Source: a bacterium
Lineage (GTDB): Bacteria; Krumholzibacteriota; Krumholzibacteriia; LZORAL124-64-63
NCBI GenBank assembly: GCA_016703265.1
Contig: JADJCK010000005.1
Coordinates: 62,001-126,000, forward strand
DNA: 64,000 nucleotides
Reading direction: 5' to 3'
Positions 8,529 through 16,378 of the stretch are shown here, piece after piece. Each line of letters starts with the position of its first letter. The first letter of the stretch is position 1. The notes under the pieces were generated by a model that had not been told where the DNA came from, searched no databases, and saw only the letters and a list, made by a program, of their open reading frames with translations. A program made the translations under genes and the position numbers.

Positions 8529-9701
8529 ATGTCGCGCACGCCGGTCCAGCAGTACCTGATCAACCTGACCACGGCCTGGGCAAAAGGTGCCACCTTGCCG
8601 GTGACGCCGCCGCCCGGCCTGGACGCTGACGCCCTGCGTGCGGCACTGCTGGCCCACAATGTCGAGGTGCCGCTCGGGGCGCTGCTGCCCGCGGAACTGC
8701 GCGACGAGGCGTTCGACGCCCAGGTCGCCGCGGCGCGCCTGCGTTCGGCCGACCTGCTGCTCGAGTGCGAACGCATCCTGCCGCTGGTCAGCCGCCACGC
8801 CGAACGGCCGGTGCTGCTGAAGGGCGCCGCCCTGGCCCTGCGCGACTACCCCGACCCGGCGCACCGCTGGTTCCTGGACCTGGACCTGCTGGTGCCGCGC
8901 CCGGCGGTGGGCCCGGTCTGCCGCGAACTGGAGCAGGCCGGTTACCGTCCCCTGGCCGGGGGCCGCGACCAGCGCTTCTACGAGAAGTACCACCTGCACC
9001 GCATCCTGCTGGGCCCGGCCGGCGCCTGCGTGGAGGTGCACTGGGACCTGACCCTGCCCGGGTCGGTCTACCACCTGTCGTCTTCGGGGGTCACCGCCCG
9101 CGCCCGCCCTGACCGACTGGGGCGCCTGCCCCTGTGGCGCCCGACCCCGGTCGACCAGATCCTGCACGGCACCTACCAGAACATCGCCGACGGCTACCTC
9201 GACCTGCGGCGGGTGCTGGACCTGGCCCTGCTGGCGCCGCGCCTGAGCCGGGCCGAAACCGCCATGCTGGTGGACCTGGCGCACCGTTCGGGCCTCTCCC
9301 GCGGCCTGGCCCTGTCACTTCATCTCATGAAGTATGTGGCGGGGGTCGACGTGGATTGGGCGGACACCCTGGATCGCGAAGTGGGCGCCACCGGCTGGCG
9401 GGTGGTGGGGGGCCTGGACCTGGTCGGGGGCTGCCTGGACCGCCGGGCCCGGTCCGTCGAGGGCTACACCGCCCTGCTGCACCTGCTGACCACCCCGCGC
9501 GGCGGGCAACGCCTGCGCGAGACCATGCGCCTGCTTTGGGTGGGCGAGGAGCGCCTGCTGGACATGGGGCACCGCGCCGGCTCGCTGCCCGGGCTGTGGG
9601 GGCGCACCCGCGTGGGATTGCACCAGGTGCTCGTATTGGCGCGCATGGGGGCCATGGCGGCCCGGGCGCTGCTGGCGCCGCAGCGGGTGGCTTTGCGTTA
9701 G
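8529..9701 (+). CDS. Nucleotidyltransferase-family protein (NTP_transf_5-like)
   Basis: A 390-residue protein with VLLKGAALALRDYPDPAHRWFLDLDLLV near residues 92-120. This matches the uncharacterised nucleotidyltransferase family: a KGxAL helix, then R-x-x-x-D-x-D metal ligands, with VHWDL later. It is divergent from the S26/HprK/PqqD group, and genes of these four families are frequent companions, including in lasso-peptide clusters. I chose the ATG at 8529 because GAGG sits 8 bases ahead; a TTG at 8487 is the alternative. The substrate is unknown. The end of the gene contains one copy of an ACTTCAT-ATGAAGT palindrome. Confidence 0.75.
   Translation: MSRTPVQQYLINLTTAWAKGATLPVTPPPGLDADALRAALLAHNVEVPLGALLPAELRDEAFDAQVAAARLRSADLLLECERILPLVSRHAERPVLLKGAALALRDYPDPAHRWFLDLDLLVPRPAVGPVCRELEQAGYRPLAGGRDQRFYEKYHLHRILLGPAGACVEVHWDLTLPGSVYHLSSSGVTARARPDRLGRLPLWRPTPVDQILHGTYQNIADGYLDLRRVLDLALLAPRLSRAETAMLVDLAHRSGLSRGLALSLHLMKYVAGVDVDWADTLDREVGATGWRVVGGLDLVGGCLDRRARSVEGYTALLHLLTTPRGGQRLRETMRLLWVGEERLLDMGHRAGSLPGLWGRTRVGLHQVLVLARMGAMAARALLAPQRVALR
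9317..9333. promoter_or_regulatory. Palindrome ACTTCAT-CTC-ATGAAGT, inside coding sequence
   Basis: Perfect 7-base arms with a 3-base centre inside the nucleotidyltransferase gene. It has the same arms as the site at 9716-9730 and resembles that at 9786-9800, which overlaps the regulator start codon. It may be a distal operator or coincidence. Confidence 0.4.
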
Positions 9702-9715
9702 GTATTTCGCATAGG

Positions 9716-9730
9716 CTTCATCGCATGAAG
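9716..9730. promoter_or_regulatory. Palindrome CTTCAT-CGC-ATGAAG upstream of regulator
   Basis: A perfect 6-base inverted repeat 65 bases before the winged-helix regulator start. It is probably an operator for that regulator. A second palindrome, ATGCA-TGCAT, follows at about 9737. Confidence 0.5.
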
Positions 9731-9785
9731 TAAAAATGCAGTGATGTGCATTTAATGCTTGATTTATGTTCCAATCTGACGAACA

Positions 9786-9800
9786 CTTCACGACATGAAG
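9786..9800. promoter_or_regulatory. CTTCA-TGAAG palindrome over the regulator start codon
   Basis: CTTCA, a 5-base spacer and TGAAG straddle the ATG at 9795. The position suits autorepression by the winged-helix protein encoded here. The spacer is longer than in the other two sites. Confidence 0.45.
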
Positions 9801-10181
9801 GCAAGCGACGTGGACGATCATCTGGGCATCCCGGCCCGGCTGGCCATCGTGGCCACGCTGGCGCTGGGCCAACGGCTGACGTTCACCGGCCTGCGCGAGC
9901 AGACCGGGCTGGCCGACGGCAACCTCCATGTCCAGACCCGGCGGCTGCTGGGCGCGGGCTACCTGGTGGGCGAACGCGTCCGGCAGGGGGGGCGGTCGGT
10001 GACCCGGTTCGAGCTGACGGAGCGCGGCCGGCTGGCCTTCCTCGAATTGATCCGGCGCCTGCGCGAGGCCGCTGAAGGACCGTTCGGCTCCGGCCGGGCG
10101 GGGACGGCGGTGGGGGCCGGATCAGGGGGTGCGGCGACAGGGACGTCGCCGCGCCCCCGTGAACGTTCGCGGGTCTGGTAG
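9795..10181 (+). CDS. Winged-helix transcriptional regulator (HTH_34-like)
   Basis: A 128-residue protein. Residues 8-90 match the winged-helix family in which LTFTGLREQTGLADGNLHVQ is the recognition-helix region and GRSVTRFELTERGRLAF is the wing plus final helix. Proteins of this type are small repressors or activators, close to the MarR/PadR type. The C-terminal 35 residues are Gly/Arg-rich and disordered. It lies directly upstream of the microcompartment operon on the same strand, 45 bases before the first enzyme gene, so control of that operon is a reasonable guess. Palindromes at 9716 and 9786 are candidate operators. Confidence 0.75.
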   Translation: MKASDVDDHLGIPARLAIVATLALGQRLTFTGLREQTGLADGNLHVQTRRLLGAGYLVGERVRQGGRSVTRFELTERGRLAFLELIRRLREAAEGPFGSGRAGTAVGAGSGGAATGTSPRPRERSRVW

Positions 10182-10225
10182 GGCGGCGGCGGGCCACCGT
10201 GCCTGCGCCATGAAGAAGGTTGCGC

Positions 10226-11563
10226 ATGAAGATCGCCATCGGGGCCGACCATGGCGGGTACGAGCTGAAGCAGAAGCTGGTCGAGCACCTGCGCGGCAAG
10301 GGGCACGACGTGCGCGACGTGGGCACCGACTCGACCACGGCGGTCGACTACCCGGTGTTCGCGCGGCGCGTGGCCGAGGCCGTGGCCGGCGGCCAGGCCG
10401 AGCGCGGCATCATGATCGACGGGGCCGGCATCGGCTCGTCGATGGTGGCGAACAAGGTGCCGGGCGTGCGCGCCGCGATGGCCTACGACGTGAGCAGCGC
10501 GCGCAACGGCCGCGAACACAACGACGCCAACCTGCTGACGCTCGGCGCCGGCCTGATCGGGGCGGCGCTGGCCGCGCAGATCGTCGACGTCTTCCTGACC
10601 ACCGATTGCACCGAGGCCCGGCACCAGCGCCGGGTGGCGATGATCAACGACACGGCTTCGGCGGCGGCGGCCGGCGGCGCCTCGCTGTCGGGGCTTTCCG
10701 ATACGGACATGGCGCGCGTGCTGCAGAAGCTGGAGTCGCTGGTGGGCGGTTCGGCTGCCGGCGGTCCGCTGAACCACGGCGGCTACCACGGGGGGCCCTG
10801 CGTGGGCACCTGCCCGGACACGGCGCGGAAGTTCATCGAACTGGGGGCGCGCCGCTTCACGGCCGGGCCCGACAGTCCCGGCCGCATCCCCGACGAACTG
10901 GCCCGCTACATCGACCACACCATCCTGAAGCCCGACGCCACGGTGCAGATGATCGACAAGGTCATCGCCGAGGCGCGCGAGTTCAGCTTCCGCTCCGTCT
11001 GCGTGAACCCCTGCTGGGTCAAGCGCGTGGCCGACGGCCTGCGCGGCACGCGGGTGCTCACGTGCTCGGTGGTCGGGTTCCCGCTGGGCACCAACACGCC
11101 CGACATCAAGGGCATGGAGACGCGCAAGGCGATCCGCGACGGCGCGAAGGAAATCGACATGGTCATCAACGTCGGTCGCCTGAAGGCCGGCGACGACGAG
11201 TACGTGCTGAAGGACATCCTGGCGGTGACCGAGGCCTGCCGCGACGGCGCGGCGGTCAGCAAGGTGATCCTGGAGACCGCGCTGCTGACCAACGAGGAGA
11301 AGGTGCGCGCCTGCGAGCTGTCGAAGAAGGCGCGCGCGAATTTCGTGAAGACCTCGACCGGTTTCGCCTCGGGCGGCGCCACGGCCGAGGACGTGGCGCT
11401 GATGGCGTCGGTCGTGCGCGGGGCGGGCATGGAGGTCAAGGCCTCGGGCGGTATCCGCTCGTTCGACGACGCGCGCCGCATGATCGAGGCGGGGGCCACG
11501 CGGCTGGGCGCCAGTGCCAGCATCGCCATCGTGCAGGAAGCGCAGAAGACGGCGAAGAACTGA
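10226..11563 (+). CDS. Ribose-5-phosphate isomerase B - deoxyribose-phosphate aldolase fusion
   Basis: A 445-residue two-enzyme protein. Residues 1-150 are RpiB-like (IGADHGGYELK at the N-terminus; NGREHNDANLLTLG). The position where RpiB normally has the CGTGIG catalytic Cys reads DGAGIG, so Cys is replaced by Asp and the isomerase chemistry may be changed. A linker of about 75 residues contains CVGTC. Residues 230-445 are DeoC: the Schiff-base lysine lies in VKTSTGF, and EIDMVINVG and VKASGGIRS are present. DeoC splits deoxyribose-5-phosphate into acetaldehyde and glyceraldehyde-3-phosphate. Placement before shell genes and an acylating aldehyde dehydrogenase marks it as microcompartment cargo. 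The ATG at 10226 is preferred over TTG at 10220. Confidence 0.9.
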   Translation: MKIAIGADHGGYELKQKLVEHLRGKGHDVRDVGTDSTTAVDYPVFARRVAEAVAGGQAERGIMIDGAGIGSSMVANKVPGVRAAMAYDVSSARNGREHNDANLLTLGAGLIGAALAAQIVDVFLTTDCTEARHQRRVAMINDTASAAAAGGASLSGLSDTDMARVLQKLESLVGGSAAGGPLNHGGYHGGPCVGTCPDTARKFIELGARRFTAGPDSPGRIPDELARYIDHTILKPDATVQMIDKVIAEAREFSFRSVCVNPCWVKRVADGLRGTRVLTCSVVGFPLGTNTPDIKGMETRKAIRDGAKEIDMVINVGRLKAGDDEYVLKDILAVTEACRDGAAVSKVILETALLTNEEKVRACELSKKARANFVKTSTGFASGGATAEDVALMASVVRGAGMEVKASGGIRSFDDARRMIEAGATRLGASASIAIVQEAQKTAKN

Positions 11564-11573
11564 GGAGAACGAG

Positions 11574-12197
11574 ATGGTCGATTTGAGGGCCTATTGCGTG
11601 ATCGACAGCCTGCAGCCGCAGTTCGCCTCGTTCCAGGCGACGGTGGCGCAGGGCTTCCTGCCCAAGGTGGGGCAGGCCAGCCTGTTCGTCGAGATCGCGC
11701 CGGGCATCGAGATCAACCGCGTGACCGACATCGCGCTGAAGTCGACGAGCGTGACGCCGGGCATGCAGATCGTCGAGCGCAACTTCGGCATGCTCGAGGT
11801 GCACTCCGACAGCCAGGCCGACGTGCGGCAGGCCGGTGCGGCCATCCTCGCGGCGCTGGAGCTGACGGAGGACCAGCGGCTGAAGCCGCGCATCATCTCC
11901 GACCAGGTGGTGCGTCACCTTGACGATCACCAGTGCATGCTCATCAACCGCATGCGGCACGGCAACCTGATCCTGTCGGGCCAGACCCTGTTCGTGCTCG
12001 AGTGCGAACCGGCGGCCTACGCGGCGCTGGCGGCGAACGAGGCGGAGAAGGCCGCGAACATCAACATCCTGGAGGTGCGCGCGTTCGGCGCCTTCGGTCG
12101 CGTGTACATCGGTGGGGAAGAGAAGGATATCGAGGTGGCCAGGCCGGCGGCGGTCGCGGCCCTGGAATCGTTGACGGGACGGACGGCCAGCCGGTAG
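11574..12197 (+). CDS. BMC-T tandem-domain microcompartment shell protein (first)
   Basis: A 207-residue protein with two BMC-type domains, starting DLRAYCVIDSLQPQFASF and containing GFLPKVGQASLFVEIAPGIEINRVTDIALK. Such proteins assemble as trimers forming hexagonal tiles of the shell, some with a large gated pore for cofactors or big metabolites. GGAG precedes the ATG at 11574, 10 bases after the aldolase stop. It is unlike the second BMC-T at 14339, so the shell has two different trimers. Confidence 0.88.
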   Translation: MVDLRAYCVIDSLQPQFASFQATVAQGFLPKVGQASLFVEIAPGIEINRVTDIALKSTSVTPGMQIVERNFGMLEVHSDSQADVRQAGAAILAALELTEDQRLKPRIISDQVVRHLDDHQCMLINRMRHGNLILSGQTLFVLECEPAAYAALAANEAEKAANINILEVRAFGAFGRVYIGGEEKDIEVARPAAVAALESLTGRTASR

Positions 12198-12229
12198 CCC
12201 ACGGGCATCGGCAATGAGGAGGAACGGCA

Positions 12230-12526
12230 ATGGCAGACGCTCTGGGAATGATCGAGTGCAGGAGCTTCGCGGCGACGGTCGAGGCGGCCGACGCGATGGT
12301 CAAGGCCGCCCGCGTGGAGCTGGTCGGCTACGAGAAGACCGGTGGCGGCTACACCACGGCCATCGTGCGCGGCGACGTGGCGGCCGTGAAGGCGGCCTGC
12401 GACGCGGGGCAGAACGCAGCCACGCGCGTGGGTGAAGTGGTGGCGGTGCACATCATCGCGCGGCCGCACGCGAACGTCGACGCGGTCATCCCCCTGGGTC
12501 GCACCGGCAACCAAAGCGACGGGTAG
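12230..12526 (+). CDS. BMC-H hexameric microcompartment shell protein
   Basis: A 98-residue single BMC domain of the PduA/EutM type: ALGMIECRSFAATVEAADAMVKAA at the start, VGYEKTGGGYTTAIVRGDVAAVKAAC in the middle, and a HIIARPH strand. Six copies form the main shell tile with a small central pore. It is the only BMC-H in the locus. AGGAGG sits 8 bases before the ATG. Confidence 0.93.
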   Translation: MADALGMIECRSFAATVEAADAMVKAARVELVGYEKTGGGYTTAIVRGDVAAVKAACDAGQNAATRVGEVVAVHIIARPHANVDAVIPLGRTGNQSDG

Positions 12527-12532
12527 GCCCCG

Positions 12533-12829
12533 ATGAACCTCGCGAAGGTCCTCGGCCGCGTGGTGGCCACGCGCAAGGAAGCGAGCCTGGACGGGCTCAC
12601 GCTGCTGATCCTCGGTGTGGCCGGACCCGACGGCAAGCTCTCGGGCGGCAGCGTGGTGGCGGTCGACGCCGTGGGTGCGGGTGAGGGCGAATACGTGCTC
12701 TACGCCTCGGGCTCGTCGGCACGCCAGACCGCGGTCACCGACAAGCGCCCGGTCGACGCCGTGGTGATGGCCATCGTCGACAGCTGGGACATCGAGGGTG
12801 ACGAGAAGTACCGGAAGGGCGACGGCTGA
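12533..12829 (+). CDS. BMC-P (EutN/CcmL) pentameric vertex protein (first)
   Basis: A 98-residue EutN/CcmL-type protein: N-terminal MNLAKVLGRVVATRKEASLDG and internal GSVVAVDAVGAGEGEYVLYASGSSAR, then AVVMAIVDSWD. Pentamers cap the vertices of the shell. Its last base is shared with the start of the aldehyde dehydrogenase gene (TGATG), so translation is probably coupled. Confidence 0.93.
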   Translation: MNLAKVLGRVVATRKEASLDGLTLLILGVAGPDGKLSGGSVVAVDAVGAGEGEYVLYASGSSARQTAVTDKRPVDAVVMAIVDSWDIEGDEKYRKGDG

Positions 12830-14325
12830 TGACGCGGCTGACGGACCAGCAGGTCGAGTTGCTTGCCCGCGAGCTGGCGGGACGACTGGGGAGAGGGACC
12901 TCGCCCGTGTCACCCGCCGGCTCGCCTTTCAGCGGCGGTGGGGGCGGTTACGACCCGGCTCCGCTGCCCGTGCACCCGGTCACGTCGCTGCCCGTGGGCG
13001 GCGACGGCGTCTTCGAGACGCTGGACCTGTGCGTGGCCGCGGCGCGGCGGGCGTTCAACGAGCTGCAGGGCATGACCCTGGGCAAGCGCGAGGAGATCAT
13101 CGCCGCCTTCCGCGCGGCGATGCGGCAGCAGGGGGCGGACCTGGCGCGGCAGGCCTGGCAGGAAACGGGCCTCGGGCGCTGCGAAGACAAGGTCATCAAG
13201 AACCGGCTGGTCACGGACAAGACACCGGGCACGGAAGCCCTGAAGCCGGACGCCACTTCGGGAGATCACGGACTGACGCTCACGGAGTGGGCCCCCTTCG
13301 GCGTGATCGGCGCCATCACGCCGACCACCAATCCCACGTCGACCATCATCTGCAACACCATCGGCATGGTCGCGGCGGGCAATGCGGTGGTGTTCAACGC
13401 GCATCCCTCGGCGCGGCGCTGCTCGCTGGCCACGGTGCGGGCGCTGAACGCCGCGGCGGTGGCCGTCGGCGGGCCGCCCAACCTGGTGACGGCGGTGGGG
13501 CTGCCCACCATCGAGACGGCCACGGCGCTGATGCACCACAAGGGCATCAATTTGCTGGTAGTGACCGGCGGCCCGGGCGTGGTGAAGGCGGCCATGCAGT
13601 CGGGCAAGCGCGCCGTGTGCGCGGGGCCGGGCAACCCGCCGGCGGTGGTGGACGAGACGGCTGACCTCGGGAAGGCCGGGCGCGACATCGTCACCGGCGC
13701 GGGGTTCGACAACAACGTCATCTGCGTGGACGAGAAGCAGTGCTTCGTGACGGCGCCTGCCGGCGAAAAGCTGCTGGAGGCCATGCGCGCGGCCGGCGCC
13801 TACATCGCCTCGCAGACCGAGATGCGGCGGCTGGAGAAGCACATCTTCAGCGAGATCCGCGGGCCGCGCACGCACGGCACCATCAACAAGGACTTCGTGG
13901 GCAAGAACCCAGAGGTGATCCTGGCCACCATCGGCGTGAAGGTGGGGCCCGAGGTGCGGCTGGTGGTGGCCGATGTGCAGGAGGACCACCCGCTGGTGTG
14001 GAGCGAACAGTTGATGCCGGTGCTGCCGGTGGTGCGCGTGGCCGACGTGCGGCGCGCCATCGACCTGGCCAAGGAGAGCGAGCACGGGTTCGGCCACTCG
14101 GCCAGCATGCACTCGCGCGACATCGATGCTTTGAGCCGCATGGCGCGCGTGATCAACACCAGCATCTTCGTCAAGAACGCGCCTATCGTCGCCGGCCTCG
14201 GCGCCGGGGGCGAGGGCTTCACCAGCTTCACCATCGCCAGTCCCACCGGCGAGGGGCTGACGACCGCGCGCAGTTTCTCGCGCCAGCGGCGGTGCGTGAT
14301 GGTCGACCACTTCCGGATCGTCTAG
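12829..14325 (+). CDS. CoA-acylating aldehyde dehydrogenase, microcompartment type (PduP/EutE-like)
   Basis: A 498-residue enzyme converting an aldehyde, CoA and NAD to acyl-CoA. Here acetaldehyde from the DeoC step is the expected substrate, giving acetyl-CoA. The catalytic Cys is in DNNVICVDEK (about residue 299); the nucleotide-binding region GVIGAITPTTNPTSTIICN is clear. The first 20 residues (LTDQQVELLARELAGRLG) form an amphipathic helix followed by a Gly/Ser/Pro linker, the usual form of an encapsulation peptide that directs cargo into the shell. The start overlaps the preceding stop. No phosphotransacylase or alcohol dehydrogenase gene follows, so cofactor recycling must come from elsewhere. 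Confidence 0.92.
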   Translation: MTRLTDQQVELLARELAGRLGRGTSPVSPAGSPFSGGGGGYDPAPLPVHPVTSLPVGGDGVFETLDLCVAAARRAFNELQGMTLGKREEIIAAFRAAMRQQGADLARQAWQETGLGRCEDKVIKNRLVTDKTPGTEALKPDATSGDHGLTLTEWAPFGVIGAITPTTNPTSTIICNTIGMVAAGNAVVFNAHPSARRCSLATVRALNAAAVAVGGPPNLVTAVGLPTIETATALMHHKGINLLVVTGGPGVVKAAMQSGKRAVCAGPGNPPAVVDETADLGKAGRDIVTGAGFDNNVICVDEKQCFVTAPAGEKLLEAMRAAGAYIASQTEMRRLEKHIFSEIRGPRTHGTINKDFVGKNPEVILATIGVKVGPEVRLVVADVQEDHPLVWSEQLMPVLPVVRVADVRRAIDLAKESEHGFGHSASMHSRDIDALSRMARVINTSIFVKNAPIVAGLGAGGEGFTSFTIASPTGEGLTTARSFSRQRRCVMVDHFRIV

Positions 14326-14338
14326 GTCCAAGGAGCCC

Positions 14339-14956
14339 ATGCAGCAGGCCCTGGCATTGCTCGAATTCAGCGGCGCGGCGGCCGGGATCCTGGCCGTCGA
14401 TCGCCTGCTGAAGATGTCGCCGGTGGCGCTGCTGCGCTGCGGCACCGTGCATCCGGGGCGCTACCTGGCGCTGGTCGGGGGTTCGGTGGCGGCTGTGCAG
14501 GAAGCCCACGCGGTGGCGCGCGCCGTGGGCTGCGAACTGGGCGCGCTGCTCGACGAGGTCTGCCTGGCCGACCCGCACGAGCAACTGGCGGCCGCCGTCG
14601 GCGGCGCGCGGCGCGACTGCGCGGGCGAAGCGCTGTGCGTGATCGAGGTGGGCACCTCACCCGGGCTGCTGCGCGCGCTGGACGTCGTGCTCAAGGCCGT
14701 GCCGGTGGAACTGGTCGAGGCGCGCCTGGCCGACGACCTGGGCGGCCGCGCCCTGGCCGTGCTGGGCGGCCGCCTGCACGACGTACAGGAAGCACTGGAG
14801 ATGGCGCGCGCCACCCGCGGCGCCGCCGTCGAATGGTTGGGCGGAACGCTGCTGCCGCGCCTGGACGACACGTTGCGCGACGTGTTGAACGACGGCACGG
14901 CGTTCGGCGCCTGCCGGACCTTCGAGCCGGCAGGCGCCGAGAAAGTCGAGGGCTAG
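14339..14956 (+). CDS. BMC-T tandem-domain microcompartment shell protein (second)
   Basis: A 205-residue tandem BMC protein beginning ALALLEFSGAAAGILAVD, with GALLDEVCLADPHEQLAAA between the domains and a second BMC domain from ALCVIEVGTSPGLLRALD. The inter-domain sequence recalls the Haliangium-type BMC-T proteins (from memory). It is distinct from the first BMC-T at 11574. It lies 13 bases after the dehydrogenase. Confidence 0.9.
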   Translation: MQQALALLEFSGAAAGILAVDRLLKMSPVALLRCGTVHPGRYLALVGGSVAAVQEAHAVARAVGCELGALLDEVCLADPHEQLAAAVGGARRDCAGEALCVIEVGTSPGLLRALDVVLKAVPVELVEARLADDLGGRALAVLGGRLHDVQEALEMARATRGAAVEWLGGTLLPRLDDTLRDVLNDGTAFGACRTFEPAGAEKVEG

Positions 14957-14959
14957 GCC

Positions 14960-15352
14960 GTGTTCCTGGGCCGTGTCATCGGACGCCTGGTCGCCGCGGT
15001 CGTGACGCCGGGCATGGAGGGCATTCCCCTGCTGTGGGTGCAGCCGCTCGACAAGCACTCGCGGCCGTCGGGCGCCGCGTTCGTCTGCGCCGACGGCACG
15101 CGCATGGCCGGGCCGGGGGAACTGGTCTACTGGGAGGCTTCGCGTGAGGCGGCTCTCACGTTGGAGCCTTCGTTCGTGCCGGTGGACCACGCGGTGGTGG
15201 GGCTGGTCAACGACGTGCAGCTTGATGAGGAGCCGGCCGACAGGTGGCCTGCCGCATCCGCCGCTGAGCGCGCCGCCACGCCTGCAGCATTGCGGGCTTC
15301 CGCACCCGCAGCCGCACCCGCCTCCGCGCCGCGCCGCCGGAGGAAGCCATGA
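14960..15352 (+). CDS. BMC-P (EutN/CcmL) vertex protein (second), with long C-terminal tail
   Basis: A 130-residue protein. The first 90 residues are an EutN/CcmL domain (FLGRVIGRLVAAVVTPGMEG, LLWVQPLDK, VVGLVNDVQL). The rest is an Ala/Pro-rich tail ending RRRRKP that vertex proteins normally lack. The tail may interact with cargo or be disordered. The start is GTG, 3 bases after the previous stop. The stop overlaps the next ATG by 4 bases. Confidence 0.88.
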   Translation: MFLGRVIGRLVAAVVTPGMEGIPLLWVQPLDKHSRPSGAAFVCADGTRMAGPGELVYWEASREAALTLEPSFVPVDHAVVGLVNDVQLDEEPADRWPAASAAERAATPAALRASAPAAAPASAPRRRRKP

Positions 15353-15612
15353 TCCTCGCGCGCGTGGCCGGCCGCGTCACCTCGACCATCCACCACCCTT
15401 CGATGGACGGCCGCACGCTGCTGGTGCTCGACAAGCTGGGGCCCGACGGGGCGTTCGCCGGCGGCTATCTCATCGCCGTCGATTCGGCCGGTGCCGGGCC
15501 GGGCCAGGTCGTGCTCGTGCTCGACGAGGGCAACGGGGCGCGGCAGATCCTTGGCGGCGTGGACCTGCCGATCCGCTCGGTGGTGGTGGGGATCGTCGAC
15601 GATATCGGGTGA
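15349..15612 (+). CDS. BMC-P (EutN/CcmL) vertex protein (third)
   Basis: An 87-residue EutN/CcmL protein: MILARVAGRVTSTIHHPSMD, LLVLDKLGPDG, LIAVDSAGAGPGQVVLVLDEGNGAR, VVVGIVDDIG. It begins with an ATGA overlap with the previous gene and is the last gene of the microcompartment operon. Three different vertex proteins in one locus are common in these systems and may form mixed or alternative pentamers. Confidence 0.93.
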   Translation: MILARVAGRVTSTIHHPSMDGRTLLVLDKLGPDGAFAGGYLIAVDSAGAGPGQVVLVLDEGNGARQILGGVDLPIRSVVVGIVDDIG

Positions 15613-15621
15613 GGGGCGGAG

Positions 15622-15635
15622 TTGCGCCGGCGCAA
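15622..15635. repeat. Dispersed palindrome TTGCGCCGGCGCAA, copy 2
   Basis: A perfect palindrome 10 bases after the last microcompartment gene, flanked on the right by GTGGGG as in copy 1. It could act as part of the operon's 3' end. Confidence 0.85.
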
Positions 15636-15684
15636 GTGGGGTGGGCGGGCGGCCTCTCTCCACACCGTTGCGATTTTCGCGATG

Positions 15685-15755
15685 GTTGATCTATCAACGA
15701 ATTTGGGGCGGGCAATCGCGCCATTGCCGGGGTCTGGGACTGTTGACAGGTCAAC
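15685..15755. repeat. Paired GTTGAY-NN-RTCAAC palindromes, pair 1
   Basis: GTTGAT-CT-ATCAAC at 15685-15698 and GTTGAC-AG-GTCAAC at 15742-15755. The outward flanks are related in inverted orientation (CATCGCGAAAATCGCAAC to the left on the minus strand; CATCGGCGGGGAACAC to the right), so the unit is a larger inverted repeat of about 125 bases. Related pairs lie at 38723-38806 and 41707-41809. Confidence 0.7.
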
Positions 15756-15858
15756 CATCGGCGGGGAACACCAGTGTGAACAGGCCGTCGATGCCCGATG
15801 CAGTTAGCGCCTGGCGCGCGCCCACCCGCCTGGCGGCAGTCTCCCGGAACGGCGAATC

Positions 15859-16371
15859 ATGCACCACGACGACATCCTTGAAGACGTCCTGGCCCCAGGC
15901 CTGCGCCTGGTCATCTGCGGCATGGCTCCCGGGGCCGCTTCGGCAGCCGCCGGTGCCTACTACGCCGGGCCCGGCAACCGCTTCTGGCCGACGCTGCACG
16001 AAACGGGTCTCACGCCACGGCGCCTGCAGCCGCACGAGTTTCGCCAATTGTTGGAATTCGGCATCGGGCTGACCGATGTGGCCAAGGACCAGTCGGGTGC
16101 CGATGCCGATCTGGACCTCAGTCGCATCGACCCCGAGCGGTTGCGCGCCAAGCTCCTGCGCTTCGAGCCGGCGATCGTTGCCTTCAACGGCAAGGGCGCG
16201 GCGAAGGCGTTCCTGGGCGCGCGGCGGCTCGAGACGGGGCTGCAGCGCGAAACCGTGGGCAGGTCGCGACTGTTCGTTGCGCCCTCGACCAGCGGGCTGG
16301 CCGTGCGCTATTGGCGGTTCGACGTCTGGCAGGAGCTGGCGCGCCTGGTTCAGGCCGGGTCGCGCGCCTGA
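15859..16371 (+). CDS. mug: Mismatch-specific uracil/thymine-DNA glycosylase, Mug/TDG family
   Basis: A 170-residue protein with VICGMAPGAASAAAG, then YYAGPGNRFWPTL, the signature of the Mug/TDG family (GxNPG....GHYYAGPGNRFW). It removes uracil or thymine from G-mismatches in base-excision repair. The canonical Asn of the GINPG motif reads CGMAPG here, so Asn is replaced by Ala; catalysis may be weak or altered. APSTSGL (251-257 of the coding frame's C-terminal third) fits the second active-site motif (NPSGLN/PSTS). It is monocistronic and converges on the C25 peptidase gene with 7 bases between stops. Confidence 0.85.
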   Translation: MHHDDILEDVLAPGLRLVICGMAPGAASAAAGAYYAGPGNRFWPTLHETGLTPRRLQPHEFRQLLEFGIGLTDVAKDQSGADADLDLSRIDPERLRAKLLRFEPAIVAFNGKGAAKAFLGARRLETGLQRETVGRSRLFVAPSTSGLAVRYWRFDVWQELARLVQAGSRA

Positions 16372-16378
16372 ACGAAGC

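Noticed and set aside
12910..14445. 511-residue minus-strand frame opposite the aldehyde dehydrogenase
   Set aside because: His/Arg/Gln-rich antisense shadow with no recognisable motif.
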